41,690 bases of DNA from positions 1-41,690 of the forward strand of contig NZ_BOMZ01000119.1 of the NCBI RefSeq assembly GCF_016862455.1, given 5' to 3'. The first letter of the stretch is position 1. Every line of letters starts with the position of its first letter. The DNA comes from Actinoplanes utahensis. GTDB taxonomy: Bacteria > Actinomycetota > Actinomycetes > Mycobacteriales > Micromonosporaceae. Shown in pieces: positions 29,689-38,060 of this stretch. Position numbers and translations under genes: made by a program. Below the pieces are notes generated by a model. That model was not told the DNA's origin and searched no databases. It was given only the letters and a program-made list of their open reading frames with translations.

Positions 29689-31287
29689 CTACTGCGAAGG
29701 CTGAACGCTCGGAACCACCGGGACGGCGTCCGGCTCCAGGCCGATCACGTTGCGCTGCATCTCCACGTTCGACTCGCCGGTGCCGCCGAGCCGGATGTCG
29801 TCGTAAGCCTTCAGATCGTTCTTCTCGTCGAAATACAGCACCGACAGGCTCAGCGGGGTCGGCTCCTCGTCCTCCAGACCGCGCAGCCCGGCACCGCCGG
29901 TGGAGCCCTCCACCATGATCCGGGTCGTGATCGGCGTGGTCGCGGTCGCCGACGGAAGCGGCGCCGGAGACGACGACGCGGACGGGTCCGGGGCGACCGG
30001 CGTGGGCGCCGGCAGCATCGACACCGACCGGGCGTGCTGGTGACCGGAGAGGACCAGCGGCACCACCCCGGAGAGCGGCTGCGCCATCGCCGGGTCGTGC
30101 ACGAGTGCGATGTCCACCTTCTTGCCCGAGTTGCGGATCGTCGTGGCCAGCCGCTGCCCGGCCTCGGTCAGCAGCTGCGGACCGGCGTCGTCCCCGGTCG
30201 CCGAGTTGCCCTCGCTCTTGTCCGGGGTGAACTGCGGGTCGCCGATCCCGGCGATGGTCAGGCCGTCGATCTCGGTCAGGCCGTCGTCCAGCACGATCGC
30301 GTTGCTCTGCGCTTTCACCGCGGCCTGGATGGCGGCCGAATCGTGGTTGCCCCGGACGTAGATGTAGGGCACCTGGATCGACGGGATGGAGGCCACGTAC
30401 GACGTCTCGGCGCTGCTGCCCCAGTCGACGATGTCTCCGGTGTCGATCACCGCGTCGATCTCGAAGGCCTGCACCACGGTCCGGATCAGACCCCACGACG
30501 ACGGGTTCAGATGCAGGTCGGAGACGTGCAGCAGACGGGTCGTGTTGCCGGCCGGCTCATAGACCGGCAGCGCCGAGATCGTCGAGTAGACCCGGCTCAC
30601 GTTACCGAGGATGGCCTGCAACTGCTCCGAGTACCGCCCGTAGTTGTCGGCGATCCGCCGGGCGTCACCGACCACCGCGGGCGCGTTGATCAACAGGCCC
30701 TCGTAGCGGGGCTCGCTGATCGACTCGGGCCGCAGGGTGGCGGCGGCCAAGCCGAAACTGCCGCCGGTGACCAGCAGCGCGGTCATCCCCGCCGCCGCGG
30801 TCCGGCGCATGTCACGGAACACGAGCGCACCCAGGATCAGCCCGCCCAGCACGGCCAGGCCCAGCGTCCGCAACCCGAGACGGGCCACCCCGGAGACGAC
30901 CTCGTCGATCGCCCGGTCACCGGCGGTGCTGATCGAGGCCGGATTGTCGATCAGGGCCTCGGTCCGGCTCTGATCCAGCGAGCCGAGCGCGACCCGCAGA
31001 TGAACCGGGCCCCGGTGACTGTCCAGGTGCAACGAACCCAGCGGCGGGATGTCGATCTCGGTGCCGCCGTCCACCGACGGCGAGACCGACATCTCCGCGC
31101 TGAACGGGCCGACGTTCAGATCGGCGCGGGCGAACAACATCACCGCGACCGCCGCGCCGGCGACACCGGCCAGCACGACCACGGTCGCCACCCGTATCCG
31201 GCGGGTCCACCGATGCCGCAACACCCGGCCGGCCACCTCGGCGACGGAACCCATCGTGCGCAGCCACCTGGGGCGTTCTCGCATCAT
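29689..31287 (-). CDS. Membrane-anchored metallophosphoesterase
   Basis: 532 aa. One N-terminal membrane helix (about 33-53), a beta-rich outer stretch (RADLNVGPFSAEMSVSPSVDGG ...), two further helices (about 137-185), then a calcineurin-type phosphoesterase domain with the complete metal set: HVSDLHLNP (DxH), DTGDIVDWG (GDxxD), YVRGNHDS (GNHD), LVHDP and SGHQHA (GHxH). The substrate of this family ranges over phosphoesters, nucleotides and lipids and cannot be told here. A Pro/Ser/Ala-rich stretch follows GHQHA. Two adjacent ATG codons (31287, 31284) can serve as start. It lies 48 bp after the sugar dehydrogenase gene on the same strand. Confidence 0.87.
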   Translation of the reverse strand: MMRERPRWLRTMGSVAEVAGRVLRHRWTRRIRVATVVVLAGVAGAAVAVMLFARADLNVGPFSAEMSVSPSVDGGTEIDIPPLGSLHLDSHRGPVHLRVALGSLDQSRTEALIDNPASISTAGDRAIDEVVSGVARLGLRTLGLAVLGGLILGALVFRDMRRTAAAGMTALLVTGGSFGLAAATLRPESISEPRYEGLLINAPAVVGDARRIADNYGRYSEQLQAILGNVSRVYSTISALPVYEPAGNTTRLLHVSDLHLNPSSWGLIRTVVQAFEIDAVIDTGDIVDWGSSAETSYVASIPSIQVPYIYVRGNHDSAAIQAAVKAQSNAIVLDDGLTEIDGLTIAGIGDPQFTPDKSEGNSATGDDAGPQLLTEAGQRLATTIRNSGKKVDIALVHDPAMAQPLSGVVPLVLSGHQHARSVSMLPAPTPVAPDPSASSSPAPLPSATATTPITTRIMVEGSTGGAGLRGLEDEEPTPLSLSVLYFDEKNDLKAYDDIRLGGTGESNVEMQRNVIGLEPDAVPVVPSVQPSQ

Positions 31288-31335
31288 CGGGGCCTCACCT
31301 GCCCGATCCGGGTCGGCACGAAACAGTCATGGCCG

Positions 31336-32520
31336 TCAACTCCGGCCGGCGCCGCCGTCGGAGAAGACCAGCCTGATGACGCGGTCGTCCTCAGGAGCGG
31401 GGGTGCCCGCGTCCTCCCGGTTGGAGGTGGTCACCCAGAACGAGCCGTCCGGTGCCGCGGCCAGGCCACGCAACCGCCCGAACTCGTCGGTCAGCAGCTC
31501 CTGCGGGCTCCCGAGAACCGTGCCGTTACCGGTGACGCTGAGCAGTTTGAACCGTTTGCCGACCACACACGCGGTGGCGACGAGCGTCTCCAGCGCAGCG
31601 ACCCCGGCACACGACGAAGCCTCAGACGGCCAGGACACCAGCGGATCGGTCAACGTGGGATCGGCGCCGTTGCCGTCCGCCTTGGGCCAGCCGTAATTCT
31701 TCCCCTTCTGAATCACGTTCAGCTCGGCGTTGCGGGGCTGGCCTCGGTCGGTCGCGAACATCCGCTTGCGCTCGTCCCACGTGATGCCCTGCACATTGCG
31801 GTGACCGGAGGACCAGACCGGCGACGTCGCGACCGGATTGCCCGGCGCCGGCTTGCCGGCCGTGGTGATCCGCAGGATCTTGCCGCCCAGACTCTTCGCA
31901 TTCGCCGCCTGGGCGCCGGTGGGGGTGCCGTCGCCGGTGCCGGCATAGAGGAAACCGTCCGGGCCGAACGCCAGAGCGCCGCCGTTGTGCTCGATGGAGC
32001 GGGGGATGCCGGTCAGAATCGGTTGCAGGGCGCCGTCACCGGCCAGCTTGCCGATCCGGTTGTCCCGGTCGGTGGAGTAATAGACATAAAGCGTGCGGTC
32101 CGTCTTGTAACCGGGGGAGACCGCGATGCCGAGCAGGCCACCGTCACCGGCGGCACGAACCTCGTTGAGCCGCTTCACCTCGGTGACCTCGAGCCCGGAA
32201 GCCGTCGACTCGGGACCGATCCTCAGAATGCGGGCGGTGTCCCGCTCGGTGACCACCGCCCCGCCGTCCGGCAGGAAGGCGATCCCCCACGGGACCTCCA
32301 GCTTTCCGGCCAGCACGGTGACGGCGGCCTGACGCTCGCTCTCGTCGCCGCCGGCGGTCGGCGCGACCGACGGGCGCGGCAGATTGGGCGGGGACCCGGC
32401 CTGGTCCGGGCCGGGTGGCCCGAAGCTGCACCCCGCGGTCAGCGCAAGCACCGCCACGGAACACGCGGCCACGGCACGGCTCCGGCGCAATCGCACGGCC
32501 GATCCACCCCCTTCAGTCAT
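31336..32520 (-). CDS. PQQ-dependent sugar dehydrogenase-like lipoprotein
   Basis: About 394 aa, exported. The lipoprotein signal peptide shows VAACSVAVLALTAGCS. The mature part is a six-bladed beta propeller of the glucose/sorbosone dehydrogenase family: LEVPWGIAFLPDGGAVVTERDTARILRI, GGLLGIAVSPGYKTDRTLYVYYS, IEHNGGALAFGPDGFLYAGTGDG, LGGKILRI, SSGHRNVQGITWDE, GKNYGWP and LRGLAAAPDGSFWVTTSN. Family members oxidise aldose sugars with PQQ in the periplasm or cell wall; activity and cofactor are not proven for actinobacterial homologues. Start: ATG 32520, or GTG 32496 preceded by AAGGGGG, which would also leave a good signal peptide. Confidence 0.87.
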   Translation of the reverse strand: MTEGGGSAVRLRRSRAVAACSVAVLALTAGCSFGPPGPDQAGSPPNLPRPSVAPTAGGDESERQAAVTVLAGKLEVPWGIAFLPDGGAVVTERDTARILRIGPESTASGLEVTEVKRLNEVRAAGDGGLLGIAVSPGYKTDRTLYVYYSTDRDNRIGKLAGDGALQPILTGIPRSIEHNGGALAFGPDGFLYAGTGDGTPTGAQAANAKSLGGKILRITTAGKPAPGNPVATSPVWSSGHRNVQGITWDERKRMFATDRGQPRNAELNVIQKGKNYGWPKADGNGADPTLTDPLVSWPSEASSCAGVAALETLVATACVVGKRFKLLSVTGNGTVLGSPQELLTDEFGRLRGLAAAPDGSFWVTTSNREDAGTPAPEDDRVIRLVFSDGGAGRS

Positions 32521-32557
32521 GCCGACCAGGGTAGCCGTGGGATCTGACAAGACCGCC

Positions 32558-33586
32558 TCATCGACCGCCGGCCCCGGAAGAACCGGCGGCCGAGGCCGCA
32601 TCCGGCCGCTCCCCGGAGCCGCCACCCACATCCGAGCGCCCCGCCTCCGAGCCTCCACCCGCCTCCGAGCGGCTCGCGTCCGACCGACCTGCGTCCGACC
32701 GACCTGCGTCCGAGCGTCCCGCGTCCGAGCGTCCCGCGTCCGAGCGGCTCGCGTCCGAGCGGCTCGCGTCCGAGCGGCTCGCGTCCGAGCCAGCGGCCGC
32801 AGGCGTGCGGATGGCCGAATCCTGACGGGCGGCCCCAGCCGACAGGGATGCTGCCGAAGAAGCGGCATCCGGCACATCGGCCGATTCCCCCTCTCCAGCG
32901 GAGGCGGCGGCCGTCGACTCATCAGCAGACGAGCCGGCATGCGCCGCATCATCGGAGGAGACCGCATCCGTCTCACCGGCGGAGGGAACCTCATCGGGCT
33001 TCCCAGCGGAGCCGGTGGAGCGGCCAGTGCCCGGCTCCCCGGCGGAGGATCCGGTGTGGGTGGCGAGCGCCTCGTCGGTGGAAGTCCCGGTGTGGGTGGT
33101 CTCCGGCTGGCCGGTGGAAGTCCCGGTGCCGGTGGAGACCGGCTCACCGGCGGAAGGGGCGGACGCGGTGGGCTCCGGCCGGCCGGTGGGAGAGGTCGCC
33201 TCGTCGTCGGCTGAGGAGGGAGAACTGATCGGATGGCCGCTCGCCCGCAGCACCAGGGGCAGGTTGTCCCGGGTCACACCGGTCAACCGGATCATGTTGC
33301 CGTTGTCGAGCAGTGCCGAGACGCGGCCGCGGGCATCCGGGGCGAGTTCGACGATCCGGTTCCACGGCACCCGGGTCCCGCCGATCAGGGCCCGGACCCG
33401 TAGCTCGTCGGGATAGACATCGGTGCCGGCCCGCCACGTCCACACCAGGACGGCGATCGGGATCAGCAACAGCGGGCTCAGCGCCCAGGACGACCCGGCG
33501 AGCGGAACCGTGCCGACGAACGCGATCAACGCGGCGACCAGGACGGCGCCGGACTTGCGGACGCGAATGACGGGACGACTGCTCAC
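32558..33586 (-). CDS. bPH-like membrane protein with long Ser/Asp/Arg repeat tail
   Basis: About 342 aa. Residues 1-125 are a known actinobacterial layout: VSSRPVIRVRKSGAVLVAALIAFVGTVPLAG and a second helix, then a small PH-like domain (VYPDELRVRALIGGTRVPWNRIVELAPDARGRVSALLDNGNMIRLTGVTRDNLPLVL), as in the bacterial PH_6 family of M. tuberculosis CFP-6-like proteins. The last 210 residues are unusual: Ser/Thr/Gly/Glu-rich, then about nine copies of a five-residue unit RSDAS/RSDAG. The tail is certainly disordered. The GTG at 33586 is the family start; an in-frame ATG at 33673 would add 29 residues without a domain. Confidence 0.7.
   Translation of the reverse strand: MSSRPVIRVRKSGAVLVAALIAFVGTVPLAGSSWALSPLLLIPIAVLVWTWRAGTDVYPDELRVRALIGGTRVPWNRIVELAPDARGRVSALLDNGNMIRLTGVTRDNLPLVLRASGHPISSPSSADDEATSPTGRPEPTASAPSAGEPVSTGTGTSTGQPETTHTGTSTDEALATHTGSSAGEPGTGRSTGSAGKPDEVPSAGETDAVSSDDAAHAGSSADESTAAASAGEGESADVPDAASSAASLSAGAARQDSAIRTPAAAGSDASRSDASRSDASRSDAGRSDAGRSDAGRSDAGRSDASRSEAGGGSEAGRSDVGGGSGERPDAASAAGSSGAGGR
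32661..32790 (-). repeat. 15-bp coding tandem repeat (RSDAS/RSDAG)
   Basis: Nearly nine copies of a 15-bp unit (GCGTCCGAGCGGCTC and close variants on the plus strand). Variants GAGCG/GACCG and GCTC/ACCT/TCCC group by neighbour, as expected of slippage within the array. Confidence 0.9.
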
Positions 33587-33812
33587 CGCCTCATCTTCCC
33601 ACCCGGCCGAAGCGCCTTCCCACCCGGGCAAACCGGTACACCCGGGGCGAGACGGCTCGTCGGAGCGGGCCATCGGAGCATGACGGATGGTCCACGCCGA
33701 GCCGCCGCAACCAGATGCTCCTGACGGATTCCTATCCCACCTGTCATCGGGTCGATCCCACCCCGCCTGTCATCAAGAATGAACAGGACAGTCCACGCAG
33801 CGGCTGATCTCG

Positions 33813-33871
33813 CCCGGCTGGTCGTCACCGCTGTCTCGACCGGCGGGAGACAGCGGTGAGAGCCAGCCGGG
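33813..33871. repeat. 59-bp imperfect palindrome
   Basis: Outer arms CCCGGCTGG (33813-33821) and CCAGCCGGG (33863-33871), a 3-nt mismatch on each side, then perfect 13-bp inner arms TCACCGCTGTCTC (33825-33837) and GAGACAGCGGTGA (33847-33859) around a 9-nt loop. It shares the GGCTGG ... GCTGTCTC order with the neighbouring 56-bp palindrome. Confidence 0.9.
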
Positions 33872-33875
33872 GTTC

Positions 33876-33931
33876 TCCGGCTGGTAGTCAGGGCTGTCTC
33901 GGCGCCGAGACAGCCCTGACTACCAGCCGGA
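33876..33931. repeat. 56-bp perfect palindrome without loop
   Basis: Two exact 28-bp arms meet between 33903 and 33904 (centre GGC|GCC). Each arm contains GGCTGGTAG and GGGCTGTCTC or their complements. It can form a cruciform in DNA or a long hairpin in RNA. As the neighbouring genes diverge from this region, it is not simply their terminator. Confidence 0.92.
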
Positions 33932-33948
33932 AGCAACTCGGCGGCTCC

Positions 33949-33972
33949 GAAACAGCGGTGAGAGCCGGCCGG
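33949..33972. repeat. Half copy of the palindromic element
   Basis: These 24 bases match the right half of the 59-bp palindrome (33847-33870) at 22 of 24 positions. No matching left half is adjacent, so it looks like a decayed or partial copy. Confidence 0.75.
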
Positions 33973-34288
33973 AAGTAACCAGCGCCGGGCTGGCCCGCCC
34001 GTCAGCGGACAGTCCCGGATGAGCAGGCGCGCCCATGGCGAAGAGGGCGGCGGCCCGGAGGGGCGCAATGGCGAAGGGGCGGGGGCGAAGGGCTCGAGGG
34101 GGAGTGGGCGAATGGTGAAGCGGGCGGGGCGGTACGCGGAACGGTGGGGAGGATGAGTTGACCGTCATCGTTGGGTGACAGATCGTGTAGGGCGACACGC
34201 CGTGCCGTAACCCGATTCGGGGAGCATCGTTGACCCGGCGAAGACGAAGTGCCCTGAGCCTGAGACCCCGGAACCGGAGGACTCGTCG

Positions 34289-36766
34289 ATGACCGCCGCG
34301 CTTTCTGGCCCGGTGGTGCTGGCGTGGGCGGTCGGCCTCGCCGGTCTCACCGCCGGCGTGCTGCTGATCCGCGCGGCCCTCGCCATCCACCACGCCGAAC
34401 GTGCTTTCGCGGGTTGCCGTGGCGCCGGTTTCGTCGGTATGGGCGCGCTGGCGACCGGGCTGACCGGTCTGGTTCCGTGGCTGTTCCCGGCGGATCCGGT
34501 GCCCTGGCTGACGGCCGGCCTGGCGGTGGCCACCGCCTGTTTCGTGGTCGGCACGTCGCTGTTGCCGGGTGCGGCCCGTGATTGGACGGCCCGGCTGCGG
34601 CGGGCGTACGACGGGGTCGGTCTCGGGGTGAGCGTCGGCTTCGCGGTCTATCTGATCCCGGCGGTGGCGGCCCGTCCGGCGGCGGTGCCGGCGCTGCTGA
34701 TCGCCGCCGGCGGTGTGGCGGTCGTCACGGTGATGGTGTTGCGGGCGCGGCCCCGGCCGTCGCCGGTGCTCTGGTGTGGCGCCGGTTCGGTTCTGACCAT
34801 GCTGTCGTTGACGCTGCTGGCGTTGCAGGCGAACATGCTGCTCGCCGGCGTGGGTGTGCTGGCGGGCCTGGCGGCGTCGGCGGCGGGCGGCTCGCGCCGT
34901 GATCTGCCGCCGCCGCCGCTGGAGCCGCGTCATCCGGATCAGTACCTGGCGAGTTATCCGTTGCTGGCGGTGCCGGCCGGGGTCGGGGTGATCGCCGCGA
35001 TCTGGCATCTGCTGACCGTCGACGAGTTCGGCACCGAGGCGATCATTTTCGGTCTCGTGATGGTGAGTGTGCTCGTCGTCCGGGAGCTGCTGGTGGTCCG
35101 GGACATCCGCCGGTACGCGGGCCGTCTGCGCACCGCCGAGGCACACTTCCGTTCCCTGGTCGCCGGCGCCACCGACCTGACCCTGGTGCTGGACGAGCGC
35201 CTGGTGGTGCGCTGGCAGTCACCGGCCGCGGCCCGGCTCTTCGGGTTGCGGGACGAGCAGGTGCTGGGCCGGGAGTTCGGCGCCCTGATCCATCCGGACG
35301 ACGTCACCGACGCGGAGGCGGTGATCCGGTCGGTGCTGGCGGGTGAGCCGTCGGGTGGGCCGCCGGTGCTGCTCAGCGCCAAGTTGCGGGACGGCGCCGA
35401 GTTGTGGCGGGAGACCGAGTCGACCATCTCCGACCAGCGTTCGGTGCCGGAGGTGGCGGCGCTGGTGGTGCACGTGCGGGACGTCGGTGACCGGCGGCAC
35501 CTGGAACGCACCCTGGATCGGCTCTCCTTTCTGGACCAGCTGACCGGGCTGGCGAACCGGCGCGCGCTGATGCGGGATCTGCTGGACCTGCGCCGCCGGC
35601 CGGGTCAACGCGGCACCCTGCTGGTGATCGACCTGCACGGGCTCTCCGAGATCAACGACCGTCACGGCCGGGAGGTGGGCGACGCGGTGCTGGTCGAGGT
35701 GGCGCGGCGGCTGCGCGGGCTGATCGGCGGGGACGACGTGGCGGCCCGGCTGGGCGGTGACGAGTTCGCGGTGCTGTGCGCCGAGTCGGCGGTGCCGGCG
35801 TACGCCCTGGCCTGCCGGATCGTCACGGCGCTGGGCGAGCCGTGCCCGCTGCCCGGCGCCACCGTCGAGGTGCACACCAGTGTGGGCCTGGCCGAGCTGG
35901 CCGGCGGCGCCGACTCCGACGAGGTGTTGCGGCACGCCGATCTGGCCCGGCAGCGGGCCCGGCAGCTGGGCCGGGACCGGGTCGAGTGGTACGACCCGGA
36001 TGTGGAGATCCAGTTGCACCGCCGGATGGAGCTCGAGCAGCAGCTTCTCGGCGCGGCCGGGCGCGGCGAGCTGGACCTGGCCTTCCAACCGGTGTCCCGG
36101 CTGCCGGACGGCGGTCCGGCGGGGGTGGAGGCGTTGCTGCGCTGGCGGCACCCGGAGCTGGGCACGATCCCACCGGCCGAGGTGCTGCAGATCGCCGCGT
36201 CGCTGGGGATCACCGCCGAGATCGACGAGTGGGTGCTGGACCGGGCCTGCCGTCATCTGGCGTCGTGGTCGCTCGAGGACGGCTTCTGGCTGTCGGTGAA
36301 CGTGGGGCCGCGGGAGTTGCTCACCGCCCGGTTCCCGGAGAAGGTGGCGGAGATCCTGAACCGGCACGGTCTGGCCCCGGAGCGGCTGGTCGTCGAGGTG
36401 GCCGAGACGTGGATCGCCGAGGACGTGCCGGCGATCGTGGCCGCGCTGGCCGGGCTGCGGAAGCTGGGTGTGCGGGCGGCGCTCGACGATTTCGGCGCGG
36501 GGCAGACGTCCCTGTCGCACCTGCGCCGGCTGCCGGTGGACATGCTGAAGCTGAGCCCGACGGTGATGACCAGCCCATCGGTGATCGAGGTGGTGGTCAG
36601 TCTCGGTCGCCGGCTCGGGCTGGACGTGGTCGCCAAGGGCCTGGAGACGGCGGAGCAGATCGAGGCGGCCGGCCGGGCGGGCTGCCGGTTCGGGCAGGGG
36701 TTCGCGCTGGGGCATCCGGGCCCGGCGGAGCGCGTCGAGGCGTACCTCGAAAGTCGTCGCTCCTGA
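34289..36766 (+). CDS. Membrane PAS-GGDEF-EAL protein
   Basis: 825 aa. The first 270 residues carry about eight hydrophobic segments, possibly a sensory membrane domain. A PAS domain follows (AHFRSLVAGATDLTLVLDERLVVRWQSPAAARLFG, about 290-400), then GGDEF (LTGLANRRALM, EINDRHG, RLGGDEF with GGDEF at 489-493) and EAL (EAL at 614-616, LSVNVGPREL, VEVAETWI, LDDFGAGQTSL, MLKLSP, GQGF). In the EAL domain the usual AEGVE segment reads AKGLE, with Lys783 in place of the first Glu, which may weaken or abolish phosphodiesterase activity. There is no RxxD inhibitory site. GGAGG lies eight bases before the ATG. Net activity may therefore favour c-di-GMP synthesis; this is inference. Confidence 0.92.
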   Translation: MTAALSGPVVLAWAVGLAGLTAGVLLIRAALAIHHAERAFAGCRGAGFVGMGALATGLTGLVPWLFPADPVPWLTAGLAVATACFVVGTSLLPGAARDWTARLRRAYDGVGLGVSVGFAVYLIPAVAARPAAVPALLIAAGGVAVVTVMVLRARPRPSPVLWCGAGSVLTMLSLTLLALQANMLLAGVGVLAGLAASAAGGSRRDLPPPPLEPRHPDQYLASYPLLAVPAGVGVIAAIWHLLTVDEFGTEAIIFGLVMVSVLVVRELLVVRDIRRYAGRLRTAEAHFRSLVAGATDLTLVLDERLVVRWQSPAAARLFGLRDEQVLGREFGALIHPDDVTDAEAVIRSVLAGEPSGGPPVLLSAKLRDGAELWRETESTISDQRSVPEVAALVVHVRDVGDRRHLERTLDRLSFLDQLTGLANRRALMRDLLDLRRRPGQRGTLLVIDLHGLSEINDRHGREVGDAVLVEVARRLRGLIGGDDVAARLGGDEFAVLCAESAVPAYALACRIVTALGEPCPLPGATVEVHTSVGLAELAGGADSDEVLRHADLARQRARQLGRDRVEWYDPDVEIQLHRRMELEQQLLGAAGRGELDLAFQPVSRLPDGGPAGVEALLRWRHPELGTIPPAEVLQIAASLGITAEIDEWVLDRACRHLASWSLEDGFWLSVNVGPRELLTARFPEKVAEILNRHGLAPERLVVEVAETWIAEDVPAIVAALAGLRKLGVRAALDDFGAGQTSLSHLRRLPVDMLKLSPTVMTSPSVIEVVVSLGRRLGLDVVAKGLETAEQIEAAGRAGCRFGQGFALGHPGPAERVEAYLESRRS

Positions 36767-36773
36767 AAAGGTC

Positions 36774-37787
36774 TCAGCGGGGTGGCGCGGTGCTTCCGCG
36801 AGGGGTCAGGTGCACCCGGCCCGCCTCGGCGTTGCCGACCTTGTTGCCGTCGATGGCGTTGAGCAGTTCCCGTGCGGCCTGGGCGCCGTAGGCCGCGATG
36901 TCCCGGCTGAGCGCGGTCAGCGGCGGATGGACGAGGCTGCACAGTGGTGAGTCGTCCCAGGCCACGATGGACAGATCGCCGGGGACGGAGAGTCCCATCT
37001 CCTGTGCCACGGCCAGGCCGGCGACGGCCATCACGTCGTTGTCGTAGATGATCGCGGTGGGCCGGTCGCCGCCGATGAGCAGCCGCCGGGTGGCCCGGCT
37101 GCCCTCCTCGCCGGTGTAGTCGGCGGGGATGGTGACCGCGTCGTCCAGCCCGAGGGAGGCGCACACCTCTTCGAAGGCCTTCGTCCGGTTCTGGGAGTGG
37201 AGCAGGCCGGGCACACCGCTGACCCGGGCGATCCTGTGGTGGCCGAGGGCGACCAGGTAGCGGACCGCCTCGGTCATCGCGCCGGCGTCGTCGGACCAGA
37301 TCTGCGGGATCGACCCGGTGTCGCCGGGTCCGCCGATCACGACCGCGGGGAGCTGGATCTCCTCCAGGACCGGGATGCGGATGTCGTCCTCGCGGGTGTC
37401 GGTGACGATCACGCCGTCGATGCGGCGCTCGCCCCACCAGCGGCGGTAGACCTCGACCTCGGCCTCCGGGGAGGTCACCACCTGGAGGGTCAACGCGTAC
37501 GACCGCTCGCCGAGCTCGGCCTCGAAACCGCTGATCAGGCCCATGAACCAGGGCTCGATGCCGAGGAGCCGGGCGGGCCGGGACAGGGTCAGGCCGACGG
37601 CCCGGGCACGGGCGCCGGAGAGTGCGCGAGCGGCGCTGTTGGCGTTGAATCCGATCTCCTGGGCGATGGAGAGGATCCGTTTGCGGGTCGCCTCGGAGAC
37701 GCCCGGCTGCCCGTTGAGGGCATAGGACACCGCGCCCTTGGACACGCCGGCTCGCCGTGCGATGTCGGCGATCGTGGGCCGCTTCAC
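36774..37787 (-). CDS. LacI family transcription regulator (sugar-responsive, CebR-like context)
   Basis: 337-aa repressor. The N-terminal helix-turn-helix reads VKRPTIADIARRAGVSKGAVSYALNGQPGVSEATRKRI; the hinge helix is NANSAARALSG; the periplasmic-binding-protein fold follows (GLISGFEAELGERSYALTLQVV, IDGVIVTDTREDD, DRPTAIIYDNDVMAVAG, VPGDLSIVAWDDSPLCSLVHPPLTAL). The GTG at 37787 has GAGGAG five bases upstream; longer starts lack such a site. It is divergent from a CUT1 sugar transporter, and the region between carries a site close to the Streptomyces CebR operator. It very likely represses the transporter and releases on binding the sugar or a derivative. Confidence 0.92.
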   Translation of the reverse strand: MKRPTIADIARRAGVSKGAVSYALNGQPGVSEATRKRILSIAQEIGFNANSAARALSGARARAVGLTLSRPARLLGIEPWFMGLISGFEAELGERSYALTLQVVTSPEAEVEVYRRWWGERRIDGVIVTDTREDDIRIPVLEEIQLPAVVIGGPGDTGSIPQIWSDDAGAMTEAVRYLVALGHHRIARVSGVPGLLHSQNRTKAFEEVCASLGLDDAVTIPADYTGEEGSRATRRLLIGGDRPTAIIYDNDVMAVAGLAVAQEMGLSVPGDLSIVAWDDSPLCSLVHPPLTALSRDIAAYGAQAARELLNAIDGNKVGNAEAGRVHLTPRGSTAPPR

Positions 37788-37909
37788 TCGATCTCCTCTG
37801 TCCCCACTGGTGCTGAGCTTATCGGTCACCGGGTGCGGAACGAGAGCCGCCTGGAGCGCTGAACACCCGACTTGAGCGGTTAAGTGTTACGGGATCGGTC
37901 TTCCGATGT

Positions 37910-37924
37910 AAACCATCGATGTTT
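37910..37924. promoter_or_regulatory. Candidate LacI-type operator
   Basis: AAACCATCGATGTTT is a nearly symmetric site with a central CG, as in many LacI-family operators (8-bp core CATCGATG, one mismatch, then A:T matches). It lies about 120 bp upstream of the regulator's own start. Confidence 0.35.
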
Positions 37925-37955
37925 GGAAGTCCGTTAAATCCGGCTTGGACGGCAC

Positions 37956-37969
37956 TGGGAGCGTTCCCG
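37956..37969. promoter_or_regulatory. CebR-like operator
   Basis: TGGGAGCGTTCCCG matches the Streptomyces CebR palindrome TGGGAGCGCTCCCA at 12 of 14 positions. It ends ten bases before the -35 element of the transporter promoter, where a LacI-type repressor would interfere. Confidence 0.6.
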
Positions 37970-37979
37970 TAACCGGCTA

Positions 37980-38008
37980 TTGACAGCCGTGAAAGGTCGG
38001 CTTACCGT
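37980..38008 (+). promoter_or_regulatory. Promoter of the sugar ABC transporter operon
   Basis: TTGACA (37980-37985), a 17-bp spacer and TACCGT (38003-38008), close to the principal sigma factor consensus. A transcript start near 38015 gives a leader of about 46 nt containing GGAGGAAA before the ATG at 38061. Confidence 0.7.
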
Positions 38009-38060
38009 TCCCACAACTTACCCGGTTCAGTGATATGGATCTCCTTGCGGAGGAAATGAC

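Larger units (their letters stand above)
33587..34288. other. Divergent intergenic region with large palindromes
   Basis: About 700 bp between the PH-like gene (minus) and the PAS-GGDEF-EAL gene (plus). It contains no convincing gene. It has a 59-bp imperfect palindrome (33813-33871), a 56-bp perfect palindrome (33876-33931), a half copy of the same element (33949-33972) and two imperfect copies of an ATCCCACC...CCTGTCATC motif near 33735-33777. The last 250 bp should hold the promoter of the GGDEF-EAL gene, but I see no clear -10/-35 pair. Confidence 0.6.

Noticed and set aside
33876..33931. The perfect palindrome as a terminator of a flanking gene.
   Set aside because: Both flanking genes are transcribed away from it, so there is no gene end to terminate.
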